In this document: positions 8,063 to 16,292 of the stretch, piece after piece
Numbering within the stretch: position 1 is the stretch's first letter
Layout of the letters: each line of letters opens with the position of its first letter
Assembly: GCA_046350115.1 (NCBI GenBank)
Contig: JAXMAZ010000011.1
Location: 62,001 to 126,000, forward strand
Direction of reading: 5' to 3'
DNA from: JAXMAZ01 sp046350115
Lineage (GTDB): Bacteria > Planctomycetota > Planctomycetia > Gemmatales > Gemmataceae
DNA length: 64,000 nucleotides
Notes under the pieces: generated by a model
What the model was told of the DNA's origin: nothing
Database searches by the model: none
The model's input: only the letters and a program-made list of their open reading frames with translations
Translations under genes and position numbers: made by a program

Positions 8063-8317
8063 ATGGCTACCGTCTTGAGTGAGCAGGACCTCATCGCCTT
8101 CGGCCGCCGGGTTCAAGAGCGACGGCAGGCCATGGGCCTGTCGCAGACGGCCTTCGGCGAGATCATCTCGTTGCACCGGGTCAGTGTCGCCCGGATTGAG
8201 GCTGGGGCGGTCGACGTGCCGTACAGCACCATGCTGGCCATCGCAGAGGCGCTCGGGGTGACGGTGGCTGATCTGACCGCGGATTCGCCAACCCGACCGA
8301 TGGGCAAGCGGAAGTGA
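8063..8317 (+). CDS. XRE-family HTH transcriptional regulator (phage repressor candidate)
   Basis: The product is 84 residues. Almost the whole protein is a Cro/C1-type helix-turn-helix (FGRRVQERRQAMGLSQTAFGEIISLHRVSVARIEAGAVDVPYSTMLAIAEALGVTVADL, residues about 13-70), with a short basic tail. It has no protease or oligomerisation domain, so it resembles a small Cro/C2-like repressor. It is the only rightward gene of the phage segment and is divergent from the leftward early operon, with a palindromic operator between them. It probably controls both promoters. Confidence 0.85.
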   Translation: MATVLSEQDLIAFGRRVQERRQAMGLSQTAFGEIISLHRVSVARIEAGAVDVPYSTMLAIAEALGVTVADLTADSPTRPMGKRK

Positions 8318-8320
8318 AGT

Positions 8321-8353
8321 GCCGGGGCCAGGTCCGTACACCTGACCCCGGCT
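8321..8353 (+). terminator. Hairpin after the XRE gene
   Basis: An inverted repeat (GCCGGGG-C-CAGGT and ACCTG-A-CCCCGGC) starts four bases after the XRE stop codon. It has a 12-pair stem with one mismatch and a six-base loop. No T-run follows, so it may be a weak or Rho-assisted terminator. Confidence 0.45.
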
Positions 8354-8463
8354 TAGCGCCGCAGGAGCCCCAGCGGCGCCACGCCTACCTTAACCGGCCG
8401 CAGCACGGCGGCCGATGTCAGATGTGAACTTTTTTACATTATAAGTCCTGTGACTACTTTGAG

Positions 8464-8883
8464 TTGATTTATTTTGTCGCCAACGTGGACAAGCCGGATC
8501 TGCCGCCGGACGAGGTGGCCCGGCGGGTGGCCCAGTTCGCCGGGGTCGGGCCGGTGTGGGTGACGCGGGCCGCTCGGTTCGTCGAGAAGGCGGCGGTGTT
8601 CCCCGGGGCCACGTTCGTGCTCGGCTGGGACACGGCTGTCCGGTTGATCGACCCGCGGTACTACGCCGGCGACGGCGGCCTGCGGGATGCGGCTCTTCGG
8701 ACCATCCGGGCGGCCGGGTGCCGGGTGCTGGTCGGCGGCCGGGTGGACCAGGGCGGGGCGTTCCGCGAGTGGGACGGGGTGGGATTGCCGGCCGAGTTGC
8801 AGCGCCTGTTCGACTTCATCCCGGAGGCCGAGTTCCGCGTCGACATCTCCTCCACGGACTTGCGGCAGAACCGAATGATGTGA
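8464..8883 (+). pseudogene. N-terminally truncated nucleotidyltransferase (NadD-like) domain
   Basis: The frame is open from 8428 after a TGA and has only a TTG (8464) as a possible start. It reads smoothly as the C-terminal part of a cytidylyltransferase/NadD-like domain of the kind often found after a CinA domain: VANVDKPDLPPDEVARRV, FPGATFVLGWDTAVRLIDPRYYAGD, IRAAGCRVLVGGR, and the family's terminal VDISSTDLR box (compare ISST-x-R of NadD). The nucleotide-binding N-terminus is absent, replaced by AT-richer DNA and phage genes. The truncation marks the element/host junction. A short intact gene is possible but unlikely. Confidence 0.65.
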
Positions 8884-9028
8884 GCCTGTTACCTGGTTGC
8901 TTGGGCGTTCCCCTCGGGTGAGCGTCAAGCCCTCCCCTCCGGCGCGCCCAGATTCTGCTCGCCAGCGCCGATGGCCAACGGCCCACCCGGATCGCGGCCC
9001 GGGGCACCCGGTGTGACGCGGAAATGAA

Positions 9029-9062
9029 AGCGGCCACTTGCGGGGGTCCGCAAGTGGCCGCT
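9029..9062 (-). terminator. Rho-independent terminator of ssrA
   Basis: A perfect 15-bp stem (9029-9043 with 9048-9062) with a four-base loop lies three bases past the mature tmRNA 3' end. On the minus strand it is followed by a T-rich stretch (TTCATTTC). Confidence 0.8.
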
Positions 9063-9065
9063 GAG

Positions 9066-9466
9066 TGGAGGCGCCGGGAATCGAACCCGGGTCCCGTGGC
9101 ACTGCCGTGCCGGCCTCTACGTGCGTAGCTGATCGACGGTCGGGGCCTACCCTGCGGCCGCCCCGCGTTCGCCGGCCGCCCCCCCGGTCAGCAGGGTGGG
9201 CGGCAAGCTATCGGTCAGAAAGTTTAGCGGTCGCCGCCACCGAGTCGGGGCAGGTTGCCCTGCCCCTCGAGCGTCCGCGATCCTGATTTGGCGTCCAAAC
9301 CACCACCTCTCAGGCTAAGAGGGTGGGATGGCCCGCGGGTGTTACGCCGCGAGGGAGAACTGCGTTTCAGCAGTTGTAGTGCGATCGGCTTTTTACGAGG
9401 CCAACCGATCAACCTCGGCACGCCACCGAACACGTCAACTTGCCCGGTCGATACCAAATCGCCCCC
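9066..9466 (-). ncRNA. ssrA: Transfer-messenger RNA (tmRNA)
   Basis: tmRNA rescues stalled ribosomes by acting first as an alanyl-tRNA and then as a short mRNA for a degradation tag. The 5' end GGGGGCG pairs with CGCCTCC at the 3' end to form the seven-base acceptor stem (one G-U). The T-arm reads GGGTTCGATTCCCG, and the discriminator A is followed by non-CCA DNA, so CCA must be added. The tag frame (9342-9389) reads ADRTTTAETQFSLAA then TAA. Its Leu-Ala-Ala end is the protease-recognised terminus typical of the family. Total length is about 401 nt. The 3' end faces the phage element, but the visible element junction lies about 600 bases away. Confidence 0.93.
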
Positions 9467-9541
9467 GGCAAACCGGCCGCCGTCGGCCGGCAGGGGATTA
9501 TACCCGCCGCCGCCCGCCACACCAACCCCGCCTGCGGCCGC

Positions 9542-9817
9542 TCACCCCGGCCGATCCGGGAACGCCTCGTCCCACTTGGCCCGAAGGGCGCCGCGGAGCC
9601 GGTCGGCGAACGCGGCCGGCATCGGGTACGGCTCCCCGGCCCGGTACAGCCGGATCGTGCTGCGGATGTTGTCCACCACGATCTGGCACGGGTTGCACCC
9701 GGCCAGGTGGTCGGCGAACTCCGTACACACCGCCCGGACCGCCTCGTCGTCGACGTACTCGTTGAGCGCCTTCAGCAGCTCCTCGCACGTCATCGCCGGC
9801 CCCCGGGGGTCAGTCAT
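9542..9817 (-). CDS. Anti-sigma factor, zinc-finger (ZAS-like) type
   Basis: The product is 91 residues. The motif H-LAG-C-NP-C (HLAGCNPCQ, about residues 38-46) is the HxxxCxxC zinc site of ZAS-type anti-sigma domains, preceded by helices (MTCEELLKALNEYVDDEAV). No membrane segment is present, so it acts in the cytoplasm, probably by binding the ECF sigma factor encoded just upstream. Its start overlaps the sigma gene's end by 8 bases, implying coupled translation. A redox-sensing role is possible given the neighbouring rhodanese and thioredoxin genes, but this is inference. Confidence 0.82.
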   Translation of the reverse strand: MTDPRGPAMTCEELLKALNEYVDDEAVRAVCTEFADHLAGCNPCQIVVDNIRSTIRLYRAGEPYPMPAAFADRLRGALRAKWDEAFPDRPG

Positions 9818-10472
9818 GGCGGGCCTCCCCGGCCGGGGCGTGAGCGTGGTCCGGCACCACCCGGCCGGCCGGGTCGCCCAGCGACCGGGTCAGCCGCTCC
9901 CGGAGGGCCAGCCGCGCCCGCAGCAGCCGCACCTTCACGTTCGCCTCCGACAGCCCGAGTAAGTCGGCCGTCTCCCGGACCGAGAACCCTTCCACGTCCC
10001 GCAGCACGAACACCGCCCGGTACTTGTCGTCCAGCTCGGCCAGCGCCCGGTCGATCAGCTCCCGCACCTCCCGCCGCTCGGCCAACTCGGCCGGGTCGTC
10101 CCGCCACGGGGCGATCACCTCTGGGTGCGGGACGCCGGCGTACCCGTCGTCCGAGTCGTCCACCGGCACGGTCGGCAGCCCCCGCCGCTTGCGGAGCAGC
10201 TTGAGGGCGTGGTTGGCCGCGATCCGCAGCACCCAGCCGGCGACGGCCGACTCCCCGCGGAAATCCCGGAGGTGTTCGACCACGCTCAAGAACGTTTGCT
10301 GGGCCACGTCCTCGGCGTCGTGCGGCTCCCCGAGCAGCCGGTAGGCCAGCCCGTACACCCGCCCCTGGAGCCGGCCGACCAGCCGCTCGAACGCCGCGAA
10401 GTCCCCGTTGCGGGCCTGGCGGAGCAGGTCGAGGTCTGGGTCGGTCGGCGGCGGGGCGGTCGGCTGGCTCAT
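9810..10472 (-). CDS. ECF-type RNA polymerase sigma factor
   Basis: The product is 220 residues, starting at MSQPTAPPPTDPD; a longer upstream frame is Arg/Pro-rich and not protein-like. Sigma-70 region 2 is clear at about residues 22-100 (FAAFERLVGRLQGRVYGLAYRLL, DAEDVAQQTFLSV, GWVLRIAANHALKLLRKRR). Region 4 is at about 145-205 (LAELDDKYRAVFVLRDVEGFSVRETADLLGLSEANVKVRLLRAR). Regions 1 and 3 are missing, as in extracytoplasmic-function sigma factors. It is followed with an 8-base overlap by a zinc-finger anti-sigma gene. Its regulon is unknown; the nearby rhodanese/thioredoxin/RND genes are candidates. Confidence 0.92.
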   Translation of the reverse strand: MSQPTAPPPTDPDLDLLRQARNGDFAAFERLVGRLQGRVYGLAYRLLGEPHDAEDVAQQTFLSVVEHLRDFRGESAVAGWVLRIAANHALKLLRKRRGLPTVPVDDSDDGYAGVPHPEVIAPWRDDPAELAERREVRELIDRALAELDDKYRAVFVLRDVEGFSVRETADLLGLSEANVKVRLLRARLALRERLTRSLGDPAGRVVPDHAHAPAGEARHD

Positions 10473-10546
10473 CGGCTCCGCCGGGCTGGGTCGGGGTCCG
10501 GTGGGCGCAGTGTACGGCCGCCGGCCGGGGCCGGGGAGTCGGCCGG

Positions 10547-10924
10547 TCACTTCGCCGTCGCGAACCCGGCTGCCGCCAGCCCGCCGAACCCGTCCGCCAG
10601 CGGGCGGGCGTCGTACCCCTGCCGGCGGAGCAGGTCGGCCGCGGTCAGGCACCGCCGCCCGGACGCACAGTGCAGGTACACGACCGCCCCGGCGGGGAGG
10701 CCGGCCGCCGCCCCGGCCTGGAGGGCGGAAAGCGGAAGGTGCCGGGCCATCGCCAGGTGTCCGGCCCGCCACTCGTCCGCCTCTCGCACGTCCGCCAGCA
10801 CCGCCGCCCCGGCCGCCACCCCCTTTTTCACCGTGTCGAGGCTGTCGGTCGTATGGCCCGCGGCTGGCGAGAGGCCCGCCGCCTCACACACCGCGCCCCA
10901 CGCACTCCGGACGAATCGGCTCAT
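10547..10924 (-). CDS. Rhodanese-like sulfurtransferase
   Basis: The product is 125 residues, using the ATG after a GTG-ATG pair, with GAGGG upstream. The rhodanese fold is visible from about residue 28: AAVLADVREADEWRAGHL, then the active-site loop HCASGRRC (C86 as the persulfide cysteine), then AADLLRRQGYDARPLADGFGGLAAAG. Single-domain rhodaneses carry sulfane sulfur between thiols. The gene is divergent from a thioredoxin gene, with a palindrome between them, and lies beside a sigma/anti-sigma pair. It is cytoplasmic; no signal peptide is seen. Confidence 0.85.
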   Translation of the reverse strand: MSRFVRSAWGAVCEAAGLSPAAGHTTDSLDTVKKGVAAGAAVLADVREADEWRAGHLAMARHLPLSALQAGAAAGLPAGAVVYLHCASGRRCLTAADLLRRQGYDARPLADGFGGLAAAGFATAK

Positions 10925-10992
10925 CACGCCCTCGGGATTGTCCGGCCGGTCCGCCGCCGGCCCGACGGTATGACCCGCAACCGGCCGCCGAC

Positions 10993-11013
10993 GTTACACA
11001 GATTCCGTGTAAC
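10993..11013. promoter_or_regulatory. Inverted repeat between divergent rhodanese and thioredoxin genes
   Basis: GTTACAC and GTGTAAC are perfect seven-base arms around a seven-base spacer in the 163-base divergent gap. The AT content is higher than in the surrounding DNA. It may be an operator controlling both genes; no known regulator motif was recognised. Confidence 0.4.
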
Positions 11014-11087
11014 CGTTCGGCCGCCCGCGGATCGGACCGGTGTGGGGCGACCCCGTCGCCCGGACAGTCAAGCCGAGGAGACCGACG

Positions 11088-11432
11088 ATGTCTTTGGTCC
11101 GACCGATCACCGCGGACGACTTCTCCCGCGAGGTGCTGTTCTCCCCCGTGCCGGTCGTGGTGGACGTGTACGCCGACTGGTGCGGGCCGTGCCGGGCGCT
11201 GGCCCCGCTGCTGGAGCGGGCCGCCGGGGTGTACGGCGACCGCATCCGGTTCCTGAAGGTGAACATCGACCATACCCCGGAGGTGGCCGAGGCCTATCAG
11301 GTGGAGGGGGTGCCGACCCTGCTGGTCTTCCGGGACGGGCACCTGACCGACCGGGTGGTCGGCCTGGCCGACCCGCGGTCCCTGGTGGCGAAGTTCGACC
11401 GGCTGGCCGCGACCGGGGTGGCCCACGGCTGA
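11088..11432 (+). CDS. trxA: Thioredoxin
   Basis: The product is 114 residues, starting at MSLVRPITADDF after a GAGGAG site. The active site WCGPC (C32, C35) lies in VVVDVYADWCGPCRALAPLLE. The cis-proline segment GVPTLLVF and the end GLADPRSLVAKFDRL complete a standard thioredoxin fold. It reduces protein disulfides in the cytoplasm. It is divergent from a rhodanese gene and upstream of an exported protein and an RND efflux pair. It may be one of several thioredoxins in the genome, so the symbol is provisional. Confidence 0.9.
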   Translation: MSLVRPITADDFSREVLFSPVPVVVDVYADWCGPCRALAPLLERAAGVYGDRIRFLKVNIDHTPEVAEAYQVEGVPTLLVFRDGHLTDRVVGLADPRSLVAKFDRLAATGVAHG

Positions 11433-11517
11433 GTGGACACACGACCGGGGCGACACGCACCGCGACCGGCGACCGCCTGGTGACTTCCGGACCCGCAACC
11501 CGACCAGGAGCATGACC

Positions 11518-12066
11518 ATGACTTCCACAGCCATCAGCCGCCGGCTTTTGCTGCTGGCGGCCACGTTCGGGGCCGGCGTGTGGCTGACCGCCCTCGGGCC
11601 GGCACCCCTGGCCGCTCAGCCGCCCGGGAAGGGGAAGGCGGCGGACCCGGCGTTCGCCGCCGACCGGGACGGGTTCCACGCCCTGCTCGACCACCGGGCC
11701 GACATCCGGCGGACGGTGAAAAACATCCCGACCGGGGTGGAAACGGTCACGGAGTCGGCGAACCCCGAGGTGGCGGCCCAGATCCGGGAGCACGTCGCCG
11801 CCATGCACCGGCGGGTCAAGGACGGCAAGGGCATCCACCTCCGCGACCCGCTGTTCGCCGCGATCTTCGGGCGGTACGACAAGATCACCATGAAGGTGGA
11901 GCCGACCAAGGCCGGCGTCAAGGTGACGGAGACGTCGGACGACCCGTTCACCGCCCGGCTGGTCCAGGCCCACGCCGCGGTCGTCACGAAGTTCATCGAG
12001 AACGGGCACGCCGAGGTCCGCAAGAACCACCCGCTGCCCGAGTCGCCCGACCGGAAGACCCCCTGA
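11518..12066 (+). CDS. Exported conserved protein of unknown function
   Basis: The product is 182 residues from the ATG at 11518, chosen because the AGGAG site is nine bases before it; an ATG two codons earlier is only three bases from the site. A signal peptide covers about residues 1-34 (RRLLLLAATFGAGVWLTALGPAPLAAQ). The mature part reads GFHALLDHRADIRRTVKNIPTGVETVTES, IREHVAAMHRRV, IFGRYDKITMKVEPT and VTETSDDPFTARLVQAHAAVV. The repeated conserved His residues suggest a periplasmic ligand- or metal-binding protein. It lies between thioredoxin and an RND adaptor gene. No named family was recognised. Confidence 0.6.
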   Translation: MTSTAISRRLLLLAATFGAGVWLTALGPAPLAAQPPGKGKAADPAFAADRDGFHALLDHRADIRRTVKNIPTGVETVTESANPEVAAQIREHVAAMHRRVKDGKGIHLRDPLFAAIFGRYDKITMKVEPTKAGVKVTETSDDPFTARLVQAHAAVVTKFIENGHAEVRKNHPLPESPDRKTP

Positions 12067-12144
12067 CGGGACCGGCCCGGCTGTCCGTAATCTGACGCAC
12101 AGGGCACTGCCGCCTCCCCGCCTCCCCCGGAAGCGAGCGCAACC

Positions 12145-13269
12145 GTGGAACCCGTCACTCAGCCCCGTTCCCGCCGCTGGCTGGCCGCGGCCCGGTCGGT
12201 CGTGACGGCCCTCGCCGCAGTCGCCGGCCTCGGCCTGTTCCTCGCCTGGATGGGCGGGGCGTTCCGGGACAAGGTCCAGCCCGGGGAAACGCCGGTCGCC
12301 CGGCCGCCCGCCGCCGGCCGCACCCTGGTCGCCGTCGAGGCGGCCCGGAGCCGGGACACGGTGGGCGCCGTCGGCAGCGTCCAGCCGAAGAAGAAGGCCG
12401 AAGTGGCCAGCCTGCTGCTGGCCACCATCCTCGACGTGACGGTCCGGCCCGGGGACCGGGTCAAACCGGGGCAGTTGCTGGTCGCCCTGGACGACCGGGA
12501 GTTGGTGGCCCAGCACCGGGAAGCGACCGCCGCCCAGACCGCCGCCGAGGCCGACCTGGTGACCCGCCGGACCGACTACGAGCGGCTCAAGCGGCTGCGA
12601 GAAACCGGGTCGGTGAGCGCCGACGAGTTCACCAAGGTGGAGGGGGCGTTCCGGGTGGCGGACGCCCAGGTCGCCCGGGCCAAGGAGGCGATCGCCCGGC
12701 TGGCCGTCCAGCTCACCCACACCAAGATCCTGGCCACCGGCGGCGGGGTCGTGGCCGACCGGTTCGTCGACCCCGGCGACCTGGCCGCCCCCGGCAAGCC
12801 GCTGCTCGTCGTCTACGACCCGGCCGACCTGGAGCTGCACGTCAACGTGCCGGAGACGCTGGCCCCGGGGCTGGCCCCCGGGCAGCCGCTGGCCGTCCGG
12901 ATCGACGCGGCCGGGCTGGCGGCGACCGGGACGGTGCGGGAGGTGGTGCCCCAGGCCCAGCAGGCCAGCCGGTCGGTGCTGGTGAAGGTGGCCCTGCCGG
13001 CGGCCCCGGCGACCGGCCGGCCGCTCCTCCCGGGCATGTTCGGCCGGGTCGAAGTGCCGGCCGGGGAGGCCGAGCGGCTGTGGCTCCCGCGGGCGGCCGT
13101 CCGGCAGACCGGGCAGCTCGACCTGGTGGACGTGGCCGGCCCGGACGGGACGCTCGGCCGGCGGTTCGTCCGGGTCGGGGCGGCGGCGGGCGACAAGGTC
13201 GAGATCCTGGCCGGGCTGGCCGCGGGCGAACGGGTCGCCCTCCCGGCCGAGTCCCCCAACCGGAGGTGA
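12145..13269 (+). CDS. RND efflux periplasmic adaptor (HlyD/MFP family)
   Basis: The product is 374 residues from a GTG. A single N-terminal membrane anchor or signal (SVVTALAAVAGLGLFLAWMGG) precedes the adaptor fold: a barrel-sandwich half-lipoyl motif (VGSVQPKKKAEVASLLLATILDVTVRPGDRVKPGQLLVALD), a helical hairpin rich in Ala/Arg/Glu (AQHREATAAQTAAEADLVTRRTDYERLKRL), and the second lipoyl half (ILATGGGVVADRFVDPGDLAAPGKPLLVV). A beta-barrel and membrane-proximal domain follow. Adaptors link an inner-membrane RND pump to an outer-membrane channel. The permease gene follows within six bases. No outer-membrane factor gene is adjacent. Confidence 0.9.
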   Translation: MEPVTQPRSRRWLAAARSVVTALAAVAGLGLFLAWMGGAFRDKVQPGETPVARPPAAGRTLVAVEAARSRDTVGAVGSVQPKKKAEVASLLLATILDVTVRPGDRVKPGQLLVALDDRELVAQHREATAAQTAAEADLVTRRTDYERLKRLRETGSVSADEFTKVEGAFRVADAQVARAKEAIARLAVQLTHTKILATGGGVVADRFVDPGDLAAPGKPLLVVYDPADLELHVNVPETLAPGLAPGQPLAVRIDAAGLAATGTVREVVPQAQQASRSVLVKVALPAAPATGRPLLPGMFGRVEVPAGEAERLWLPRAAVRQTGQLDLVDVAGPDGTLGRRFVRVGAAAGDKVEILAGLAAGERVALPAESPNRR

Positions 13270-13274
13270 CCGCC

Positions 13275-16200
13275 GTGCAGCCAGCGCCCCCCGACGGCGG
13301 GTTCGTCTCCCGGGTGATCGCCGGGTTCCTGTACGGCAACCTGGCCGTGCTGCTCGTCCTGCTCATGCTGGCGGCCGGGGTCGCCGCCCTCGCCCTCACC
13401 CCCCGGGAGGAGGAGCCGCAGATCGTCGTCCCGCTGGCCGACGTGTTCGTCCGCATGCCCGGGGCGACGGCCGCCGAGGTCGAGCAGCAGGTGGCGTCCA
13501 AGCTGGAGCGGCTGCTCGCCCAGATCGACGGGGTTGAGTACGTGTACTCGATGTCCCGCCCCGGGGAGGCGGTGGTGACGGTCCGCTTCTACGTCGGCGA
13601 GGGGCGGGAGGCGTCGCTGGTCAAGCTGCACAACAAGATCACCATGAACGCCGACGTGGTCCCCCCCGGGGTGACCGGGTGGGTGGTCAAGCCGGTCGAG
13701 CTGGACGACGTGCCGCTGGTGGCCGTCACCCTGTGGAGCAGGACGGCCGACGACTTCGCCCTGCGGCGGGTGGCCGAGCAGGTGGAGGTCGCCCTCCAGG
13801 GGGTGCCGAACACCGCCCGGACGGAGGTGGTCGGCGGCCGCCGCCGGCAACTGCGGGTGGCCCTGGACCCGGAGCGGCTGGCCTCCCGCCAGGTCACGTC
13901 GCTGGACGTGGACCGGGTGCTCCGCGGGGCGAACGTCAGCCTCCAGGCCGGCGTCCTGCGGGCCGGCGGCCGGGAGGTGCTGGTCGAGAGCGGGCCGTTC
14001 GTCCAGTCGGCCCGGGAACTCGAGACGCTGGTGGTCGGGGTGTTCGCCGGCAAGCCGGTTTACCTGCGGGAGGTGGCGGAGGTCGCCGACGGCCCGGAGG
14101 AGCCGGCCAGTTACACCCGGATCGGGTTCGGCCCCGGGGCGGGCGGACCGCCGACCGGGGAGGACTTCCCGGCGGTGACGGTCGGGGTGGCCAAGCGGAA
14201 GGGGAGCAACGCCGTCGCCGTCGCCCGCGCGGTCCGGGCAAAGCTGGACGAGCTGCGGGCGACCACCATCCCCCACGACGTCGAGGCCCGGGTCACCCGG
14301 GACCACGGGGAGACGGCCGACGAGAAGGTGACGGAGCTGATCCACGAGCTGGGCCTGGCCGTCGTCATCGTCTCGGCGCTCATCATGTTCAGCCTCGGGT
14401 GGCGGGAGGCGGTGGTCGTCGTCACCGCCGTCCCGCTCACCTTCGCCCTCACCCTCCTGGTCAACTACCTGGCCGGGTACTCGATCAACCGGGTCACCCT
14501 GTTCGCCCTCATCCTGGCCCTCGGGCTGGTAGTGGACGACCCGATCGTGGACGTGGAGAACGTGTTCCGCCACTTCGGGCTTAAGCGGAAGCCGCCGCGA
14601 GAGGCGGTGCTGGAGGCGGTGAACGAGGTCCGCCCGCCGATCATCGTGGCCACCCTGGTGGTGATGGTGTCGTTCCTGCCGATGCTGTTCATCACCGGGA
14701 TGATGGGGCCGTACATGCGGCCGATGGCCCTGAACGTGCCGGTCGCCATGCTCATGTCGATGGTGGTGGCGTTCACCGTCACCCCGTGGCTCAGCTACCA
14801 CGCCCTGAAGGGGGTGTACGGGAAGGGCGGGCACGAGCCGGCGGACCCGAAGACGACCCTCACCTACCGGGTGTACCGGGCCGCCCTCACCCCGTTTCTC
14901 GACTCCCGCCTGGCCGCCTGGGGGCTGATCGGGTTCACCGGCCTACTGCTGGCCGCCTCCTGCGCCCTGCCGGCGCTCGGGCTAGTCCCGCTCAAGATGC
15001 TCCCGTTCGACAACAAGAACGAGTTCCAGGTGCTGATCGACCTGCCCGAGGGGTCGGCGGTGGAGCGGACGGACGCCGCCCTGAAGGAGCTGGCCGACGA
15101 GCTGCGGGGACAGCCCGAGGTGACGGAGGTGCTGTCGTTCGCCGGGACCGGGTCGCCGATGGACTTCAACGGCATGGTCCGGCACTACTACCTGCGGCGG
15201 GAGTCCCACCGGGGCGACCTGCGGGTGAACCTGGTGGCGAAGGAGACCCGGGCGGCCCAGAGCCACGCCATCGCCCTGCGGGTGCGGCCCCGGCTGGAGG
15301 CGATCGCCGCCCGACACCAGGCCCGGCTGAAGGTCGTCGAGGTGCCGCCCGGCCCGCCGGTGCTGAGCACGCTGGTGGCCGAGGTGTACCCCGCCCCGGG
15401 TCAAGACTACGCCGGGCTGCGGGCCGACGCCAAGCACGTCCGCCGGCTGGTCGAGACCGAACCGGGCGTGGTGGACGCGGACGACACGTTCGAGGCCGAG
15501 CGGCCGCGGTTCGTCTTCCGGGTGGACCGGGAGAAGGCGTCCCTGACCGGGGTGACGACCGAGCAGATTGCCAACACCCTGCGGATCGCGGTGAACGGCA
15601 TGACCCCGGGGGAGGGCGACCCGAAGGACTTCCGGGCCGGCAGCGGCCACCTGCCCCGGGAGCTGAACCCCCTGGCCATCGTGATGCAGCTCCCGCCGGC
15701 CGGCCGCAGCCGGCTGACCCAGCTCGAGCGGCTCGGGGTGAAGACGCCCGGCGGTGACATCGTCCGGGTGGCCGAGCTGGGCCGGTTCGAGGAGCTGCCG
15801 GCCGAGCAGACCATCTACCACAAGAACCTGCGGCCGGTCGGGTACGTGACCGCGGACACGGCCGGCCGCACCCCGGCCGAGGCGGTGCTGGGGCTGCTGG
15901 CCCGGCTCCGCGACCACCCGCCGCCGGGCGGGGCGGAGGTGGTGTGGACCGGGGAGGGGGAGTGGAAGATCACCCTGGACGTGTTCCGCGACCTGGGGCT
16001 GGCGTTCGGCGGGGCGCTGCTGCTCATCTACGCCCTGATGGTGTACCAGACCGGCAGCTACCTGATCCCGCTGGTGCAGATGATCTCCATCCCGCTGACC
16101 GTGATCGGCATCATGCCCGGGTTCTGGCTGCTGAACGCGGCCGTCGGGACGACGGTCGGCGGGTACGCCGACCCGGTGTACTTCACCGCCACCGCCATGA

Positions 16201-16292
16201 TCGGGATGATCGCCCTGGCCGGGATCGCCGACCGGAACGCCATCCTGCTGCTGGACTTCATCCAGCACGTCCGGACCGCGGGGCGACGCTGA
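13275..16292 (+). CDS. RND efflux permease, C-terminus frameshifted
   Basis: The product is 1005 residues from the GTG at 13275, which has GGAGGTGA five bases upstream. It follows the AcrB/CzcA plan: first membrane helix (FLYGNLAVLLVLLMLAAGVAALAL), porter domain start (EEEPQIVVPLADVFVRMPGATAAEVEQQV), helices 2-6 with the relay segment LALGLVVDDPIVDVENVFRHF, a second periplasmic loop, and the second set of helices to GMIALAGIADRNAILLLDFIQHV. It then stops at TGA, missing the last two helices. Those are encoded directly downstream (up to 16526) in shifted frames, so the gene was recently full length, about 1080 codons. Activity is doubtful unless the shifts are sequencing errors. Confidence 0.85.
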   Translation: MQPAPPDGGFVSRVIAGFLYGNLAVLLVLLMLAAGVAALALTPREEEPQIVVPLADVFVRMPGATAAEVEQQVASKLERLLAQIDGVEYVYSMSRPGEAVVTVRFYVGEGREASLVKLHNKITMNADVVPPGVTGWVVKPVELDDVPLVAVTLWSRTADDFALRRVAEQVEVALQGVPNTARTEVVGGRRRQLRVALDPERLASRQVTSLDVDRVLRGANVSLQAGVLRAGGREVLVESGPFVQSARELETLVVGVFAGKPVYLREVAEVADGPEEPASYTRIGFGPGAGGPPTGEDFPAVTVGVAKRKGSNAVAVARAVRAKLDELRATTIPHDVEARVTRDHGETADEKVTELIHELGLAVVIVSALIMFSLGWREAVVVVTAVPLTFALTLLVNYLAGYSINRVTLFALILALGLVVDDPIVDVENVFRHFGLKRKPPREAVLEAVNEVRPPIIVATLVVMVSFLPMLFITGMMGPYMRPMALNVPVAMLMSMVVAFTVTPWLSYHALKGVYGKGGHEPADPKTTLTYRVYRAALTPFLDSRLAAWGLIGFTGLLLAASCALPALGLVPLKMLPFDNKNEFQVLIDLPEGSAVERTDAALKELADELRGQPEVTEVLSFAGTGSPMDFNGMVRHYYLRRESHRGDLRVNLVAKETRAAQSHAIALRVRPRLEAIAARHQARLKVVEVPPGPPVLSTLVAEVYPAPGQDYAGLRADAKHVRRLVETEPGVVDADDTFEAERPRFVFRVDREKASLTGVTTEQIANTLRIAVNGMTPGEGDPKDFRAGSGHLPRELNPLAIVMQLPPAGRSRLTQLERLGVKTPGGDIVRVAELGRFEELPAEQTIYHKNLRPVGYVTADTAGRTPAEAVLGLLARLRDHPPPGGAEVVWTGEGEWKITLDVFRDLGLAFGGALLLIYALMVYQTGSYLIPLVQMISIPLTVIGIMPGFWLLNAAVGTTVGGYADPVYFTATAMIGMIALAGIADRNAILLLDFIQHVRTAGRR

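Larger units (their letters stand above)
1..8460. mobile_element. Right-hand part of an integrated phage (prophage or remnant)
   Basis: A run of leftward genes includes a P27-type terminase small subunit, an HNH nuclease, a DnaB-type helicase and a replication-initiation protein. A divergent XRE repressor sits at the right end. This is the immunity-replication-packaging order of a temperate tailed phage. Terminase large subunit, portal, capsid and integrase are not in the window and would lie beyond the left edge. The right boundary is inferred at about 8320-8460, because the next rightward frame is a host NadD-like domain lacking its N-terminal half. The attachment core cannot be defined, since the other end is not visible. 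Confidence 0.7.

Noticed and set aside
9029..9066. ssrA 3' end as the phage attachment site
   Set aside because: ssrA is a common target and its 3' end faces the element, but the visible junction is inside the NadD-like gene about 600 bases away, and no direct repeat of the ssrA end was seen in the window.
9066..9105. A stand-alone tRNA gene suggested by the T-arm-like sequence GGGTTCGATTCCCG
   Set aside because: The matching 5' half is almost 400 bases away and the intervening sequence contains a tag frame, so it is the 3' part of tmRNA.
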